A DNA stretch of 64,000 nt from Croceicoccus bisphenolivorans (GCF_001634625.1 NZ_LRSE01000014.1:20964-84963); one strand, 5' to 3'; shown: positions 10,915 to 20,445, counted from the stretch's first letter. Numbers and translations: made by a program. The notes: generated by a model not told the origin, from the sequence alone.

Positions 10915-10940
10915 AACGCCCGGAGCGGGCTAGAAGTTCC
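10915..10940 (-). promoter_or_regulatory. EcfG-type (general stress) promoter upstream of the OmpA lipoprotein gene
   Basis: On the minus strand GGAAC (10940-10936), a 17-nt spacer and CGTT (10918-10915) match the EcfG consensus GGAAC-N16/17-CGTT. The distance to the ATG at 10843 is about 70 nt, so a transcript would have a leader of roughly 60 nt. Confidence 0.6.
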
Positions 10941-11051
10941 GGACTGCAGTTGCATGACAGGCAATCGAGTGAAACGCCACGCGCCTTGCAGGGCCGGGCC
11001 ATTTGCCGCTATCGGGTTATCCAGAAATCGCAACTGCCTAAGGCCCCGCGC

Positions 11052-12374
11052 TTGTCCCCCTTTCCCTGGACTGACGTTTTCATCATCGCCGGGCTGATCG
11101 TGCTCAACGGATTGTTTTCGCTCTCCGAACTGGCGATCGTCTCATCACGCTCCGCGCGCTTGCGCCAGATGGCTGAAGAGGGAAGCAAGGGCGCGAAAGT
11201 CGCGCTGTCGCTTATCGCCGACAGCGGCAAGTTCCTGTCGACCGTTCAGATCGGCATTACCCTGATCGGAATCGTCGCGGGCGCCTATTCGGGCGCGAGC
11301 CTTGGCAAGCCGGTCGGTGAGCGGCTGGTCCTGCTGGGGCTGGACCCGGACATCGCCGAAAATGCCGGCTTCGCGCTCGTCATCGTGTTGACCACCTACT
11401 TCTCGCTTGTCGCGGGTGAACTTGCACCCAAGCAGATCGCCCTGCGAGCGCGTGAACAGATCGCCGCGATTGCCGCACCGCCGATGGCGATCATGGCGAA
11501 AGTCGCCGCGCCGATTGTGTGGCTGCTCGACAAGAGCACGAGTCTGCTGCTGAGCCTTGTCGGCATGCGCAAGAGCCGCGATGCGGGAGTCACGGCGGAA
11601 GAGTTGAAGCTGATCATGTCGGAGGCAACCCGCTCGGGCGCGATCGAGGAGGCGGAGCGCACGATCATGGCCGAAGTGCTGCGGCTGGCCGATCGCCCCG
11701 TGCGCGAACTGATGACCCCGCGCACGGAAATCGACTGGATCGAACGCCGCGCCAGCGTGGAGGACATGCGCAAGGTTATCACCGCGTCGCCGCATTCGCT
11801 GCTGCCGGTGGGGCAGGGCTCGGTCGAGAATATCATCGGCGTGGTCAAGGTGCGCGAAGTGCTCGCCATCCTGCTCAAGGGGCGCAAGCCGAACCTGGTG
11901 CGCCTGATGAAGAAGGCAGAAATCATTCCCGACCAGATCGACGCGCTGGACGCGCTGCGCATCATGCGCAACGGCGATGTCGCCATGGCGCTGGTCCATG
12001 ACGAATACGGACATTTCGAGGGGATCGTCTCGCCGGCGGACCTGCTGTCGGCGCTCGTCGGCCAGTTCGTGGCGCATTCCGACGATGGCGACGATCCGCT
12101 GATCGTGGAGCGTGAGGACGGGTCGTTGCTGCTGTCAGGTGCCCTGCCTGCCGATCGCATGGCCGACCGGATGGCAATCGAGTTGCCCGAAGCGCGCGAA
12201 TTCGCGACGGCGGCGGGCTATGCCCTCTGGGTGCTCAAGCGTTTGCCGGTGGAGGGCGAGTATTTCCGTGAGCAAGGCTGGCGGGTAGAGATCGTCGACA
12301 TGGACGGGCGCCGCATCGACAAGCTTCTCGCATCGCGAGAGAAGCCCGCACCGGCACCCGCCGAGGCTGAATGA
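11052..12374 (+). CDS. CNNM/CorC (hemolysin C-like) transporter-associated protein with CBS pair
   Basis: The protein has an N-terminal DUF21/CNNM membrane domain with hydrophobic segments beginning at TDVFIIAGLIVLNGLFSLSE, others near residues 65-85 and 95-120, then a pair of CBS domains (PVRELMTPRTEIDWIERR and a second repeat) and a C-terminal CorC/HlyC domain. Members are implicated in Mg2+/Co2+ efflux or resistance, and some are annotated as hemolysins. I start it at TTG 11052 because TAAGG lies 8 nt upstream and the first membrane segment follows directly. A start at 10950 would add 34 residues with no family character and overlap the divergent EcfG-type promoter region. Confidence 0.82.
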   Translation: MSPFPWTDVFIIAGLIVLNGLFSLSELAIVSSRSARLRQMAEEGSKGAKVALSLIADSGKFLSTVQIGITLIGIVAGAYSGASLGKPVGERLVLLGLDPDIAENAGFALVIVLTTYFSLVAGELAPKQIALRAREQIAAIAAPPMAIMAKVAAPIVWLLDKSTSLLLSLVGMRKSRDAGVTAEELKLIMSEATRSGAIEEAERTIMAEVLRLADRPVRELMTPRTEIDWIERRASVEDMRKVITASPHSLLPVGQGSVENIIGVVKVREVLAILLKGRKPNLVRLMKKAEIIPDQIDALDALRIMRNGDVAMALVHDEYGHFEGIVSPADLLSALVGQFVAHSDDGDDPLIVEREDGSLLLSGALPADRMADRMAIELPEAREFATAAGYALWVLKRLPVEGEYFREQGWRVEIVDMDGRRIDKLLASREKPAPAPAEAE

Positions 12375-12377
12375 CGA

Positions 12378-12788
12378 TCAGCCCGGAATAACGGCCCGCG
12401 CTTCGCGGCCATCGCCCGAAGGGGCGGCGATGATGTCGCGGGTGACGACACCCTTGCTGACCGTGTGCGTTTCGGCATCGCCGACGGCCGAACGGATGCC
12501 GGGATCGGCATCGCCGGCTTTCATCAGCGCGCTGGTTTCGACGCCGCTGCGTGCAGCCGATCCGCCGAACAGCGCTTCCAGAGCCTGCTGGCTGGAAGTC
12601 GGCTCCTGCGGACGCGGGGCGCCGGGCTGCGGCGGCGTCAGCGAAAAATCGGGCGGAACGGCCAGAGGAGCCTGACGCGAAACGGCCATTTCATCGGGCG
12701 CGTCGCGGTTGAAGATGTTGAGGCCCGTGCCGCAACCAGCCAGCATGGCGGACGAAGCCAGAACGAACAGGGCGGATTTCAAACGCAT
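12378..12788 (-). CDS. DUF3035 family lipoprotein
   Basis: This 136-residue protein has a short signal peptide (MRLKSALFVLASSAML) ending in the lipobox LAGC, followed by a Pro-rich segment with the PLAVPPDFSLTPP motif typical of DUF3035. That family of alphaproteobacterial lipoproteins has no known function. Its ATG overlaps the lspA stop by one base, which puts a lipoprotein directly behind the signal peptidase that would mature it. It ends the long gpmA-to-lspA array. Confidence 0.8.
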   Translation of the reverse strand: MRLKSALFVLASSAMLAGCGTGLNIFNRDAPDEMAVSRQAPLAVPPDFSLTPPQPGAPRPQEPTSSQQALEALFGGSAARSGVETSALMKAGDADPGIRSAVGDAETHTVSKGVVTRDIIAAPSGDGREARAVIPG

Positions 12789-13339
12789 CACTTGGTCTCC
12801 GTGGCCGGATCGGCCTGAATATCTCTGTCGCCGTTGCCGGCGGCCTGTGCCTCCGGCTTGTCGCGTATCAGCAGCGAACGGGCAAGCAACAAAACGACGC
12901 CAGCCGTGATCGCCGCATCGGCGAGGTTGAACACGGCGAACGGCCGCCATGTCCCGAGGTGAAAGTCGGCATAGTCCACGACGAACGTGAACCGGACCCT
13001 GTCGATGATATTGCCCAGCGCGCCACCCAGCACCAGTGCCAGCGCCGCGATATCGCCCATTTTGCGCTCCCGCATCATCCACACGAGCACGCCGGTTGCG
13101 ATCACGCCGGTCAGCACGAACAGCAGGATCCGGCTTTCGAGGCTGTCTGCGGTGAGCAGGCCATAGGAAATGCCGCGGTTTTCGGCATAGCGCAGATCGA
13201 AGAAGGACACGAGATCGACGACGCCGACGCGGCGCAGTTCCAACACCGAGATGACGTACCACTTCACGATCTGGTCCAACGCCATCACGACGAACGCGAT
13301 GGCAAGGCCCTTCAGCCGGTTGGCGGTGAGAAAGCCCAT
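12788..13339 (-). CDS. lspA: Lipoprotein signal peptidase (signal peptidase II)
   Basis: LspA cleaves prolipoprotein signal peptides in the inner membrane. Four hydrophobic segments are visible, and both catalytic aspartates lie in conserved motifs: NIIDRVRFTFVVDY and FNLADAAI. The start at 13339 overlaps the ileS stop by one base, preserving the widespread ileS-lspA coupling. The C-terminal tail after the last membrane segment is hydrophilic and about 25 residues long. Upstream in-frame codons belong to a shadow of ileS. Confidence 0.94.
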   Translation of the reverse strand: MGFLTANRLKGLAIAFVVMALDQIVKWYVISVLELRRVGVVDLVSFFDLRYAENRGISYGLLTADSLESRILLFVLTGVIATGVLVWMMRERKMGDIAALALVLGGALGNIIDRVRFTFVVDYADFHLGTWRPFAVFNLADAAITAGVVLLLARSLLIRDKPEAQAAGNGDRDIQADPATETK

Positions 13340-16215
13340 CAGGCCGCTTCCATCCCCTCGACCACGCTTTCGCAGCGGTCGCACGGGTCGCCGTCTTCCT
13401 TCACTTCGGGAAGATGTCGCCAGCAGCGGCCGCACTTGGCCATGTCGGTGGGTTTCACGATCACGCTGTCCCCCTGCCCGCGCGTGACTGTCGCGGTGAT
13501 GAACAGCTCGGCCAAGTCATTGTCGCCGAAGCCTTCGGGTACGGCGCTTGCGGGGACTTCCACTTCGGCCTGCAGGCTGGAGCGGATGGTCTTTTCGCGG
13601 CGATAGGGCTCGATCGTCTCGTTCACCTTTTCGCGCAAGTCGCGCAGGGCCGACCAGCGGGCTGCATCCGCGCCCGCAGCAGGAAATTCCGGCCATTCGA
13701 GCATGTGGACGCTTTCGCTATCGGGATAGCGCGACTGCCACACTTCCTCTGACGTGAAGACCAGCACCGGCGCTGCATAGCGGACCAGTGCGTGGAATAG
13801 CGTGTCGAGGACGGTGCGATACGCGCGGCGGCCCGTATCGGTCGGCGCGTCGCAGTAGAGCATGTCCTTGCGGATATCGAAGAAGAACGCGGACAGGTCC
13901 TCGTTGCAGAAATCCGACAGCGCGCGGGTATAGGTGTTGAAGTCGAAATCGTCGACGCAGGTCTTCAGCTTCGCATCCAGATCGCCCAACAGCGAAAGGA
14001 CATAACGCTCCAGCTCCGGCATTTCGGCAACCGGCAGACGCTCCGCCTCGGTAAAGCCGTCCAGCGCGCCAAGCAGGTAGCGGAAGGTGTTGCGCAGCTT
14101 GCGATAGTTGTCGGCAACGCCCTTCAGGATTTCGGGGCCGATGCGGTGATCCTCGGTATAGTCGACCGACAGCGCCCAGAGACGGATGATGTCCGCGCCG
14201 TAATCGCGCATCGTGTCGAGCGGGCTGATCGTGTTGCCCTTCGACTTCGACATCTTCTCGCCCTTGCCGTCCATGGTGAAGCCATGGGTCAGCACAGCCT
14301 TGTAAGGCGCGCGGCCACGCGTGCCGCAGGATTCGAGCAGCGAAGACTGGAACCAGCCGCGATGCTGGTCGCTGCCTTCGAGATAGAGATCGGCCGGCCA
14401 TGAAAGTTCGGGCCAGCGATCCGATTCCAGCACGAAGGCATGGGTCGAGCCGGAATCGAACCAGACGTCGAGGATGTCGGTGATCCGCTCGTAATCGTCG
14501 AGGTTGTAGTCGGGGCCGAGGATGGAGGCTGCATATTCCTCGTCCCAGCCATCCACGCCGTTTTCACGGATCGAGGCGACGATGCGCGCGTTGACCGCTT
14601 CGTCGACAAGGTACTGGCCGCTCTTCCTGTCCACGAACAGCGTGATCGGCACGCCCCATGCGCGCTGACGGGAGAGGACCCAATCGGGGCGGCCTTCGAC
14701 CATCGATCCGATGCGGTTGCGGCCCTTGGCAGGCACAAAACGGGTATCCTCGATCGCCTTCATCGCGGCTTCGCGCAGGGTGACGGCAGGTTCTTTCGCG
14801 CCGCCCTCGTTGTCCCACCGCTGTTCGGCGGGAGTTTCGGGCAGAAGGACCATGCCGGGCTTGTCCATCGGCACGAACCACTGCGGCGTGCAGCGAAAGA
14901 TGACCTTCGCCTTCGAACGCCAGCTATGTGGATAAGAATGTTTATAATCGGTGGATGCGCTGAGGAGAGCGCCTGCCTCGCGCAAGTCCGAGCAGACGGG
15001 GCCTTCGGGCGCGTTGAACTTCGGGTGGATAACCGACATCGAACGTTCGTCGGTGCGCGGCAACCAGAGCCAGTCCTCGCGGTAGCGGCCATCGCCCTCG
15101 ACCACGAACTTGGGTTCGATGCCGTGGGCCTTGCACAAGTCGAAGTCGTCCTCGCCATGATCGGGCGCCATGTGGACGAGGCCGGTGCCGGAATCGGTGG
15201 TGACGAAATCACCGGGCAGCAGCGGACGCGGCGCGGCGTAGAACCCGTCGAGCTTGTGCATCGGGTGGCGGGCGACGGTGCCGGCGAGGTCGGAGCCTTT
15301 GATGTTGTGCCTTGGCATCTGCTCGATGCCGCCGTCCTCATCTGGGTGGCGATAGGTGAGTCCGGTTCTAGCCATGAACTGATCGACCAAATCGAGCGCG
15401 ATAAGATAGCGCTTTCCGTCATCAGCCTTGATGTGCTGGTAATAGACCTCCGGCCCATACGCGAGCGCCTGGTTCACCGGAATCGTCCATGGCGTTGTCG
15501 TCCAGATCACGGCGTGCGCGCCGACCAGTTCGGGGATCGGCGATTCCACGATCTCGAACGCCACGTCGATCTGCGTCGAGGTGATGTCCTCGTACTCGAC
15601 CTCGGCCTCGGCCAGCGCGGTCTTTTCGACCGGCGACCACATGACAGGCTTCGCGCCGCGATAGAGCTGGCCGCTTTCCGCAAACTTCAGCAGTTCGGCA
15701 ACGATCGTCGCCTCGCTCTCGAACTGCATCGTCAGGTACGGATTGTCCCAGTCACCGTTGATGCCAAGCCGCTTCAGCTGCTCGCGCTGGGTATCGACCC
15801 AGTGCTGCGCATAGGCGCGGCATTCGGCGCGGAATTCCTTGGCCGGAACCTCGTCCTTGTTTTTCTTCTTCTTGCGGTACTGCTCTTCCACCTTCCACTC
15901 GATCGGAAGGCCGTGGCAGTCCCAGCCCGGAACGTAGGGCGCGTTCTTGCCCAGCAGGCTTTGCGTGCGGACGACCATGTCCTTCAGCACGTGGTTCAGC
16001 GCGTGGCCGATGTGCATGTCGCCGTTCGCATACGGCGGGCCGTCGTGTAGGATGAAAGTCTCGCGCCCTGCGCGCGCCTTGCGCAGCTTCGCGTAGAGGT
16101 CAATCTCCTGCCAGCGCGCCAGAATGCCCGGCTCCTTCTGGGGGAGGCCGGCCTTCATGGGGAAATCGGTCTTCGGCAGGAAAACCGTGTCTTTGTAATC
16201 GCGCTTCTCGGTCAT
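13339..16215 (-). CDS. ileS: Isoleucyl-tRNA synthetase
   Basis: This 958-residue class I synthetase charges tRNA-Ile. HIGH is at residues 68-71 (GDMHIGHALNH), the second ATP motif EKMSKSKGNT lies near residue 620, and the editing domain occupies the middle third. The C-terminus carries a zinc site with CGRCW and CDRC pairs. The start at 16215 gives MTEKRDYKDTVFLPKTDFPM, the usual N-terminus. It follows ribF by 44 nt and overlaps lspA by one base. Confidence 0.97.
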   Translation of the reverse strand: MTEKRDYKDTVFLPKTDFPMKAGLPQKEPGILARWQEIDLYAKLRKARAGRETFILHDGPPYANGDMHIGHALNHVLKDMVVRTQSLLGKNAPYVPGWDCHGLPIEWKVEEQYRKKKKNKDEVPAKEFRAECRAYAQHWVDTQREQLKRLGINGDWDNPYLTMQFESEATIVAELLKFAESGQLYRGAKPVMWSPVEKTALAEAEVEYEDITSTQIDVAFEIVESPIPELVGAHAVIWTTTPWTIPVNQALAYGPEVYYQHIKADDGKRYLIALDLVDQFMARTGLTYRHPDEDGGIEQMPRHNIKGSDLAGTVARHPMHKLDGFYAAPRPLLPGDFVTTDSGTGLVHMAPDHGEDDFDLCKAHGIEPKFVVEGDGRYREDWLWLPRTDERSMSVIHPKFNAPEGPVCSDLREAGALLSASTDYKHSYPHSWRSKAKVIFRCTPQWFVPMDKPGMVLLPETPAEQRWDNEGGAKEPAVTLREAAMKAIEDTRFVPAKGRNRIGSMVEGRPDWVLSRQRAWGVPITLFVDRKSGQYLVDEAVNARIVASIRENGVDGWDEEYAASILGPDYNLDDYERITDILDVWFDSGSTHAFVLESDRWPELSWPADLYLEGSDQHRGWFQSSLLESCGTRGRAPYKAVLTHGFTMDGKGEKMSKSKGNTISPLDTMRDYGADIIRLWALSVDYTEDHRIGPEILKGVADNYRKLRNTFRYLLGALDGFTEAERLPVAEMPELERYVLSLLGDLDAKLKTCVDDFDFNTYTRALSDFCNEDLSAFFFDIRKDMLYCDAPTDTGRRAYRTVLDTLFHALVRYAAPVLVFTSEEVWQSRYPDSESVHMLEWPEFPAAGADAARWSALRDLREKVNETIEPYRREKTIRSSLQAEVEVPASAVPEGFGDNDLAELFITATVTRGQGDSVIVKPTDMAKCGRCWRHLPEVKEDGDPCDRCESVVEGMEAA

Positions 16216-16259
16216 GACCGGCGCACCTAGAACAAAGCGGCGCGCGGATAAAGCATGTC

Positions 16260-17186
16260 TTACGCGCCGAGCAGCGCGCGCGCGCGTTCGCAATCCTTGT
16301 CCATCTGCGCGATCAGCGCGTCGAGACCGTCGAACTTCACTTCACCGCGCAGGTAGTGGTGGAACGCGACCTCGATCTCCTGCCCGTAGAGATCTTCGGA
16401 AAAGTCGAAGAAATGCGGCTCCAGCAATTCCTTGGGCGGGTCGAACGTGGGGCGGATGCCCAGATTGGCCGCGCCCTTCAGTATGCGCCCGTCGGGCAAG
16501 TGGCCGGTAACGGCGTAGATGCCGTACCTGGGCCGGATATAGGTGCCGAGATCGATATTGGCGGTCGGATAGCCGATGGTGCGGCCCACCTTGTCGCCAT
16601 GCTGGACGATCCCGCGAATCGCGAAGGGGCGGGTCAGCAGGCGCGCAGCCTCTTGCGGATCGCCGTTCCACAATGCCTCGCGGATGCGGCTGGAGGAAAC
16701 GACCTCGCCATCCTCGGTGATCGGCGAAATCGCCTCTACCGTCATGCCGATTTCACTGCCGAGCCGTGCCAGCATCGCTGTGTTGCCGCGTTTGCCTTCG
16801 CCGAATGTGAAGTCGCTGCCGGTGACGACCGCGGCGATGTGAAGCTGGTTTACCAGCAATTCGCGCACGAAGTCTTCCGCGCTTGTCCTGGCAAGGGCAT
16901 CGCCGAACTCGAAAACGAGCATCGCATCCGCGCCCAGACCGGCAAACAGCTCTGCGCGCTGGTCCAGCGAAGTCAGTCGGAACGGCGGCGTGTCGGGCCG
17001 GAAATGGCGAACCGGATGCGGATCGAAGGTGGCGACGATGACGGGGTGGCCCTGCGCACGGGCCAGTTCGACCGCACGGCCGATAACGGCCTGATGCCCT
17101 TCGTGCACGCCGTCGAAGTTCCCGAGGGCAAGCGCGGCCCCCCGCAGGTTTTCGGGGACGGGTTCGTGGGAGAAAAGCCGTTTCAT
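16260..17186 (-). CDS. ribF: Bifunctional riboflavin kinase / FAD synthetase
   Basis: RibF makes FMN from riboflavin and then FAD. The N-terminal FAD synthetase domain has the nucleotidyltransferase motif LGNFDGVHEGHQAVI and SSSRIREAL. The C-terminal kinase domain has GYPTANI and the substrate loop ARYGIYAV-like sequence PRYGIYAVTG. The start at 17186 (MKRLFSHEPVP) fits the family, with 308 residues. It lies 37 nt after folA in the same array, upstream of ileS, a common bacterial order. Confidence 0.95.
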   Translation of the reverse strand: MKRLFSHEPVPENLRGAALALGNFDGVHEGHQAVIGRAVELARAQGHPVIVATFDPHPVRHFRPDTPPFRLTSLDQRAELFAGLGADAMLVFEFGDALARTSAEDFVRELLVNQLHIAAVVTGSDFTFGEGKRGNTAMLARLGSEIGMTVEAISPITEDGEVVSSSRIREALWNGDPQEAARLLTRPFAIRGIVQHGDKVGRTIGYPTANIDLGTYIRPRYGIYAVTGHLPDGRILKGAANLGIRPTFDPPKELLEPHFFDFSEDLYGQEIEVAFHHYLRGEVKFDGLDALIAQMDKDCERARALLGA

Positions 17187-17223
17187 TGCTGTGCGTGCAT
17201 CTATGCCGACGTTGGCCGGCGGC

Positions 17224-17730
17224 TCAACCCCGGCGGCGCAAGGTGACAAAACTGAAGGCGGGGTGCTTGCCATCCTCGGCATGATCTTCGCGTGCGATTT
17301 CTTCCCATTCGTCAGGCGGGATCACGGGCATGGCGACGTCGCCATCGTAATCGCGGTGGATCTCGGTCAGCTCGATCCGGCGCGCGCGTGCCAGCGCTTC
17401 GCCAAAAACAGCCGCGCCGCCGATCACCGCGATGCGCGAGCCGTTGGCCTTTGCGATCGCCTGGTCGAGGCTGCTGGCGGCTTCCACGTTGTCGTCATCG
17501 CCATCGCCCGGCGTCCAGTCCGGATCGGAAGTCAGCACGACATGACGGCGGCCCGGCAGCGTGCCCGGCAGCGATTCGAAAGTCTTGCGCCCCATGATCA
17601 TCGGTGCGCCCATCGTCAGCCGCTTGAAATGGGCAAGGTCCGCCGGAATGTGCCAGGGAAGCCGTCCGTTCGCGCCGATCGTGCCGTTGGCGGCGCGGGC
17701 GACGACGATGAACAGTTCCGGCCCCTTCAT
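17224..17730 (-). CDS. folA: Dihydrofolate reductase
   Basis: FolA reduces dihydrofolate with NADPH. The 168-residue protein contains the substrate-loop NGTIGANGRLPWHIPADLAHFK with the catalytic acidic residue, the NADP site MGRKTFESLPG and the later IGGAAVFGEAL. Its ATG overlaps the purK stop by 4 nt (ATGA), indicating translational coupling. No thymidylate synthase gene accompanies it here. Confidence 0.94.
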   Translation of the reverse strand: MKGPELFIVVARAANGTIGANGRLPWHIPADLAHFKRLTMGAPMIMGRKTFESLPGTLPGRRHVVLTSDPDWTPGDGDDDNVEAASSLDQAIAKANGSRIAVIGGAAVFGEALARARRIELTEIHRDYDGDVAMPVIPPDEWEEIAREDHAEDGKHPAFSFVTLRRRG

Positions 17731-18821
17731 TCCGTGCCCTCTTGCAGGACAAGGCGCGTGACATGCCCCATCTTGCGCCCTTCGCGCGCTTCGCCCTTGC
17801 CATAAAGGTGCAAGTGGGCGGCCGGGTCGTTCAGGATGGGCAGGGCTTCCTCCGCCGTGGTTCCGATCAGGTTTTCCATCACTGCACCGGGAACGCGCAA
17901 ACCGCAATCGCCAAGCGGCAATCCGCAGATGGCGCGCACGTGATTTTCGAACTGGCTGGTGATCGCGCCCTCGATTGTCCAGTGTCCGGAGTTGTGGACA
18001 CGCGGGGCCATCTCGTTGAAAACAGGGCCTTCCGCAGTGGCAAAGAATTCCAGCGTCAGCACGCCGACATAGTCGAGCGCCTCTGCCACTTTCGCGGCAA
18101 GGCGGCGCGCGGCGGGAACCTGCGATGCCACTGTCGCTCCGCCCGGCACGGTGGAGCGGACAAGGATGCCGCCTTCGTGCACGTTGGCCGCGCTATCCCA
18201 GAAACGGATGTGCCCATCGAGCGCGCGGACGAGGATGACCGAGAATTCCGCCTCGAACTCCACGAAACCTTCGTAGAGCATCGGGATGGGCGGCACGCAC
18301 ATCTCGTTCGCGTCCTCGGGCTGGCGGATGCGCCACTGTCCCTTGCCGTCGTAACCGTCGCGGCGGGTCTTGAGGATGCCCGGCGCGCCGATCTTTTCGA
18401 TCGCGGCCTGCAAACCGGCTTCGTCGTTCAGTTCGAAATACGGGGCCGTGCTACCGCCCAGTTCGGTGGCGAAGTCTTTTTCCGCGCGCCGGTCCTGCGC
18501 GATTTCCAGCGCGCGGGCATTGGCACGCAGCGGCACGTCGCCAAGCGCGGCGAGCGGAGCGACGGGCACGTTCTCGAACTCGTAGGTGACGACATCGCAG
18601 GCCGCACCGAATGCGGCCAGCGCGTCCTTGTCCTCGTAAGAGGCGCATGTGAATTCGGCTGAGACTTCAGCGGCCACGCTCTCCTGCTCCGGCGCGTAGA
18701 TGTGGCAGCGATAGCCCAACTGGGCCGCTGCCATGGCCATCATCCGGCCAAGCTGGCCGCCGCCCAGAATGCCGATCGTGGCCCCCGGTGCGATCACCGG
18801 CACTTTGCCCCCGTTCGGCAT
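17727..18821 (-). CDS. purK: N5-carboxyaminoimidazole ribonucleotide synthase
   Basis: PurK is the ATP-grasp enzyme that carboxylates AIR to N5-CAIR in purine synthesis. The N-terminal nucleotide-binding motif GATIGILGGGQLGRMMA and the ATP-grasp metal region FNEMAPRVHNSGHWTIEGA are intact in 364 residues. It is followed by folA with a 4-nt overlap and preceded by purE with one base between stop and start, so the two purine enzymes are transcribed and translated together. Confidence 0.96.
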   Translation of the reverse strand: MPNGGKVPVIAPGATIGILGGGQLGRMMAMAAAQLGYRCHIYAPEQESVAAEVSAEFTCASYEDKDALAAFGAACDVVTYEFENVPVAPLAALGDVPLRANARALEIAQDRRAEKDFATELGGSTAPYFELNDEAGLQAAIEKIGAPGILKTRRDGYDGKGQWRIRQPEDANEMCVPPIPMLYEGFVEFEAEFSVILVRALDGHIRFWDSAANVHEGGILVRSTVPGGATVASQVPAARRLAAKVAEALDYVGVLTLEFFATAEGPVFNEMAPRVHNSGHWTIEGAITSQFENHVRAICGLPLGDCGLRVPGAVMENLIGTTAEEALPILNDPAAHLHLYGKGEAREGRKMGHVTRLVLQEGTE

Positions 18822-18822
18822 G

Positions 18823-19323
18823 TCAGGCTTCGTCCGTCGGACGCTCTGCCACGCTTGCGCTTTGCGCGGCGCGCCATGCCTTCAGCCGTTCGGCCAGTGC
18901 CTCGTCACTTGTGGCGAGGATCGCGGCGGCGAGCAGGCCGGCGTTCTTCGCGCCCGCATCGCCGATGGCCAGCGTGCCGACCGGAACGCCGCCCGGCATC
19001 TGCACGATGGAAAGCAGCGAATCCTTCCCCGACAGCGCCTTCGATTTCACCGGCACGCCCAGCACCGGCAAGTGCGTCATCGATGCGACCATGCCCGGCA
19101 AGTGCGCCGCGCCGCCCGCGCCCGCGATCACCACCTTGAAGCCTTCGTCAGCGGCACCCTTTGCGAAATCGAACATGCGTTCCGGCGTGCGGTGGGCCGA
19201 AACGATGCGGCAGTCGCTTTGAACGCCCAGCGCTTCCAGCACTTCGGCGGCGTGGCGCATGGTCGGCCAGTCGGACTGGCTGCCCATCACGATTGCGACC
19301 GGGGGTGCGGCGGGTGCGGTCAT
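18823..19323 (-). CDS. purE: N5-carboxyaminoimidazole ribonucleotide mutase
   Basis: PurE rearranges N5-CAIR to CAIR. The family N-terminus [17 protein letters not shown] and the motifs [13 protein letters not shown] and [13 protein letters not shown] with the catalytic histidine are present in a normal 166-residue protein. It precedes purK and follows gpmA by 3 nt. Confidence 0.96.
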   Translation of the reverse strand: MTAPAAPPVAIVMGSQSDWPTMRHAAEVLEALGVQSDCRIVSAHRTPERMFDFAKGAADEGFKVVIAGAGGAAHLPGMVASMTHLPVLGVPVKSKALSGKDSLLSIVQMPGGVPVGTLAIGDAGAKNAGLLAAAILATSDEALAERLKAWRAAQSASVAERPTDEA

Positions 19324-19326
19324 GGC

Positions 19327-20013
19327 TCAGGCCTCGGAAAGGTAGTAGCGTTCGCCCGAAGGCTCGCCGCCCTCGAACGGATAGACGATCGGCTGGCCGG
19401 TCGGAATCTCCAGCCCGGTGATATCGTCATCGGAAATGCCCGACAGGTGCTTCACCAGCGCGCGCAGGGAATTGCCGTGGGCCGAGACGATCACCGTCTT
19501 GCCGCTGGCCAGCACCGGCCGGATGTTCGCGGTGTAGTAGGGCAGCACGCGCTCGATCGTGTCCTTCAGGCTTTCGGTCTGCGGCACATCGATGCCGGCA
19601 TAACGCGCATCGGACGACAGGTCGAATTCGCTGCCGCGGTCGAGGACCGGCGGCGGAATGTCGAAACTGCGACGCCAGATGTGCACCTGCTCGTCGCCGT
19701 GCTTGTCGCGGGTTTCCTGCTTGTCGAGACCGGTCAGCCCGCCATAGTGGCGTTCGTTAAGGCGCCAGTCCTTCGTTTCGGGAATCCACAGGCGGCATGC
19801 GGCGCGCAGCGCGATGTGCAGCGTGCGGATCGCGCGCGTCTGGTAGGAGGTGAAGGCGACATCGGGCAGCATGCCCTTTGCGGCCATCAGCTCGCCCGCA
19901 GCCTTGGCCTCGGCCTCGCCCTTTTCGGTGAGGTCGACGTCCCACCAGCCGGTGAAGCGGTTTTCCAGGTTCCACTGCGACTGGCCGTGGCGGACGAGGA
20001 TGAGATTGGGCAC
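19327..20013 (-). CDS. gpmA: 2,3-bisphosphoglycerate-dependent phosphoglycerate mutase
   Basis: This glycolytic enzyme interconverts 3- and 2-phosphoglycerate. The phosphohistidine motif [20 protein letters not shown], the family block [12 protein letters not shown] and the second active-site histidine in [15 protein letters not shown] are all present in 228 residues. It is the first gene of an eight-gene minus-strand array running down to the DUF3035 lipoprotein. Its upstream region is shared with the divergent entericidin-like gene. Confidence 0.95.
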   Translation of the reverse strand: MPNLILVRHGQSQWNLENRFTGWWDVDLTEKGEAEAKAAGELMAAKGMLPDVAFTSYQTRAIRTLHIALRAACRLWIPETKDWRLNERHYGGLTGLDKQETRDKHGDEQVHIWRRSFDIPPPVLDRGSEFDLSSDARYAGIDVPQTESLKDTIERVLPYYTANIRPVLASGKTVIVSAHGNSLRALVKHLSGISDDDITGLEIPTGQPIVYPFEGGEPSGERYYLSEA

Positions 20014-20128
20014 GCGATGCTCCGCTGTCGTTCAGGAGCAATGGCCCCTAGCGGCAGGGCGCGGTTTTGAAAAGGGGAGTGGGCGTCGACGCACCCGTTG
20101 CGTCCGTCATGCCGAACGACCCCGGTCA

Positions 20129-20153
20129 GGAACTAGCGGTTTCATGGTGCGTT
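20129..20153 (+). promoter_or_regulatory. EcfG-type (general stress) promoter upstream of the entericidin-like gene
   Basis: GGAAC (20129-20133), a 16-nt spacer and CGTT (20150-20153) exactly match the EcfG consensus. The ATG lies 56 nt downstream at 20209. Confidence 0.68.
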
Positions 20154-20208
20154 ACGAACGGGTTACAGGCAGCCGGATACAGGCAAGCCGCATCATCGGA
20201 GAGAACAC

Positions 20209-20343
20209 ATGAAGAAGATCCTGACAGCGCTTGCCGTGGGCGGCAGCATCCTCGTCCTTTCGGCCTGCAACACGGTCAAGGGTATGGGCGAAGACATTGA
20301 ATCCGTTGGCGAGTGTGCGGACGGTGTGGAAGGCAACTGCTGA
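20209..20343 (+). CDS. Entericidin A/B family lipoprotein
   Basis: This 44-residue protein has a basic start (MKK), a hydrophobic stretch, the lipobox LSAC at residue 20 and the family tail NTVKGMGEDIESVGECADG. Entericidins are small stress-related membrane lipoproteins, described in enterics as an antidote/toxin pair; only one copy is seen here. GGAGAG precedes the ATG, an EcfG-type promoter lies upstream and a strong terminator lies downstream, so it forms a self-contained stress-induced unit. Confidence 0.88.
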   Translation: MKKILTALAVGGSILVLSACNTVKGMGEDIESVGECADGVEGNC

Positions 20344-20386
20344 CGCACGGCTCGACAAGCAGCCACGAAGCAGGCTGAAAAGAAAC

Positions 20387-20421
20387 AGGCGCCGCCCGAT
20401 AAGGGTTGGCGCCTTTTTCTT
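20387..20421 (+). terminator. Rho-independent terminator of the entericidin-like gene
   Basis: AGGCGCC (20387-20393) pairs with GGCGCCT (20408-20414), followed by a T-rich run. Confidence 0.88.
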
Positions 20422-20445
20422 GTTCGGTCCTGCGGTCCGGATCGC

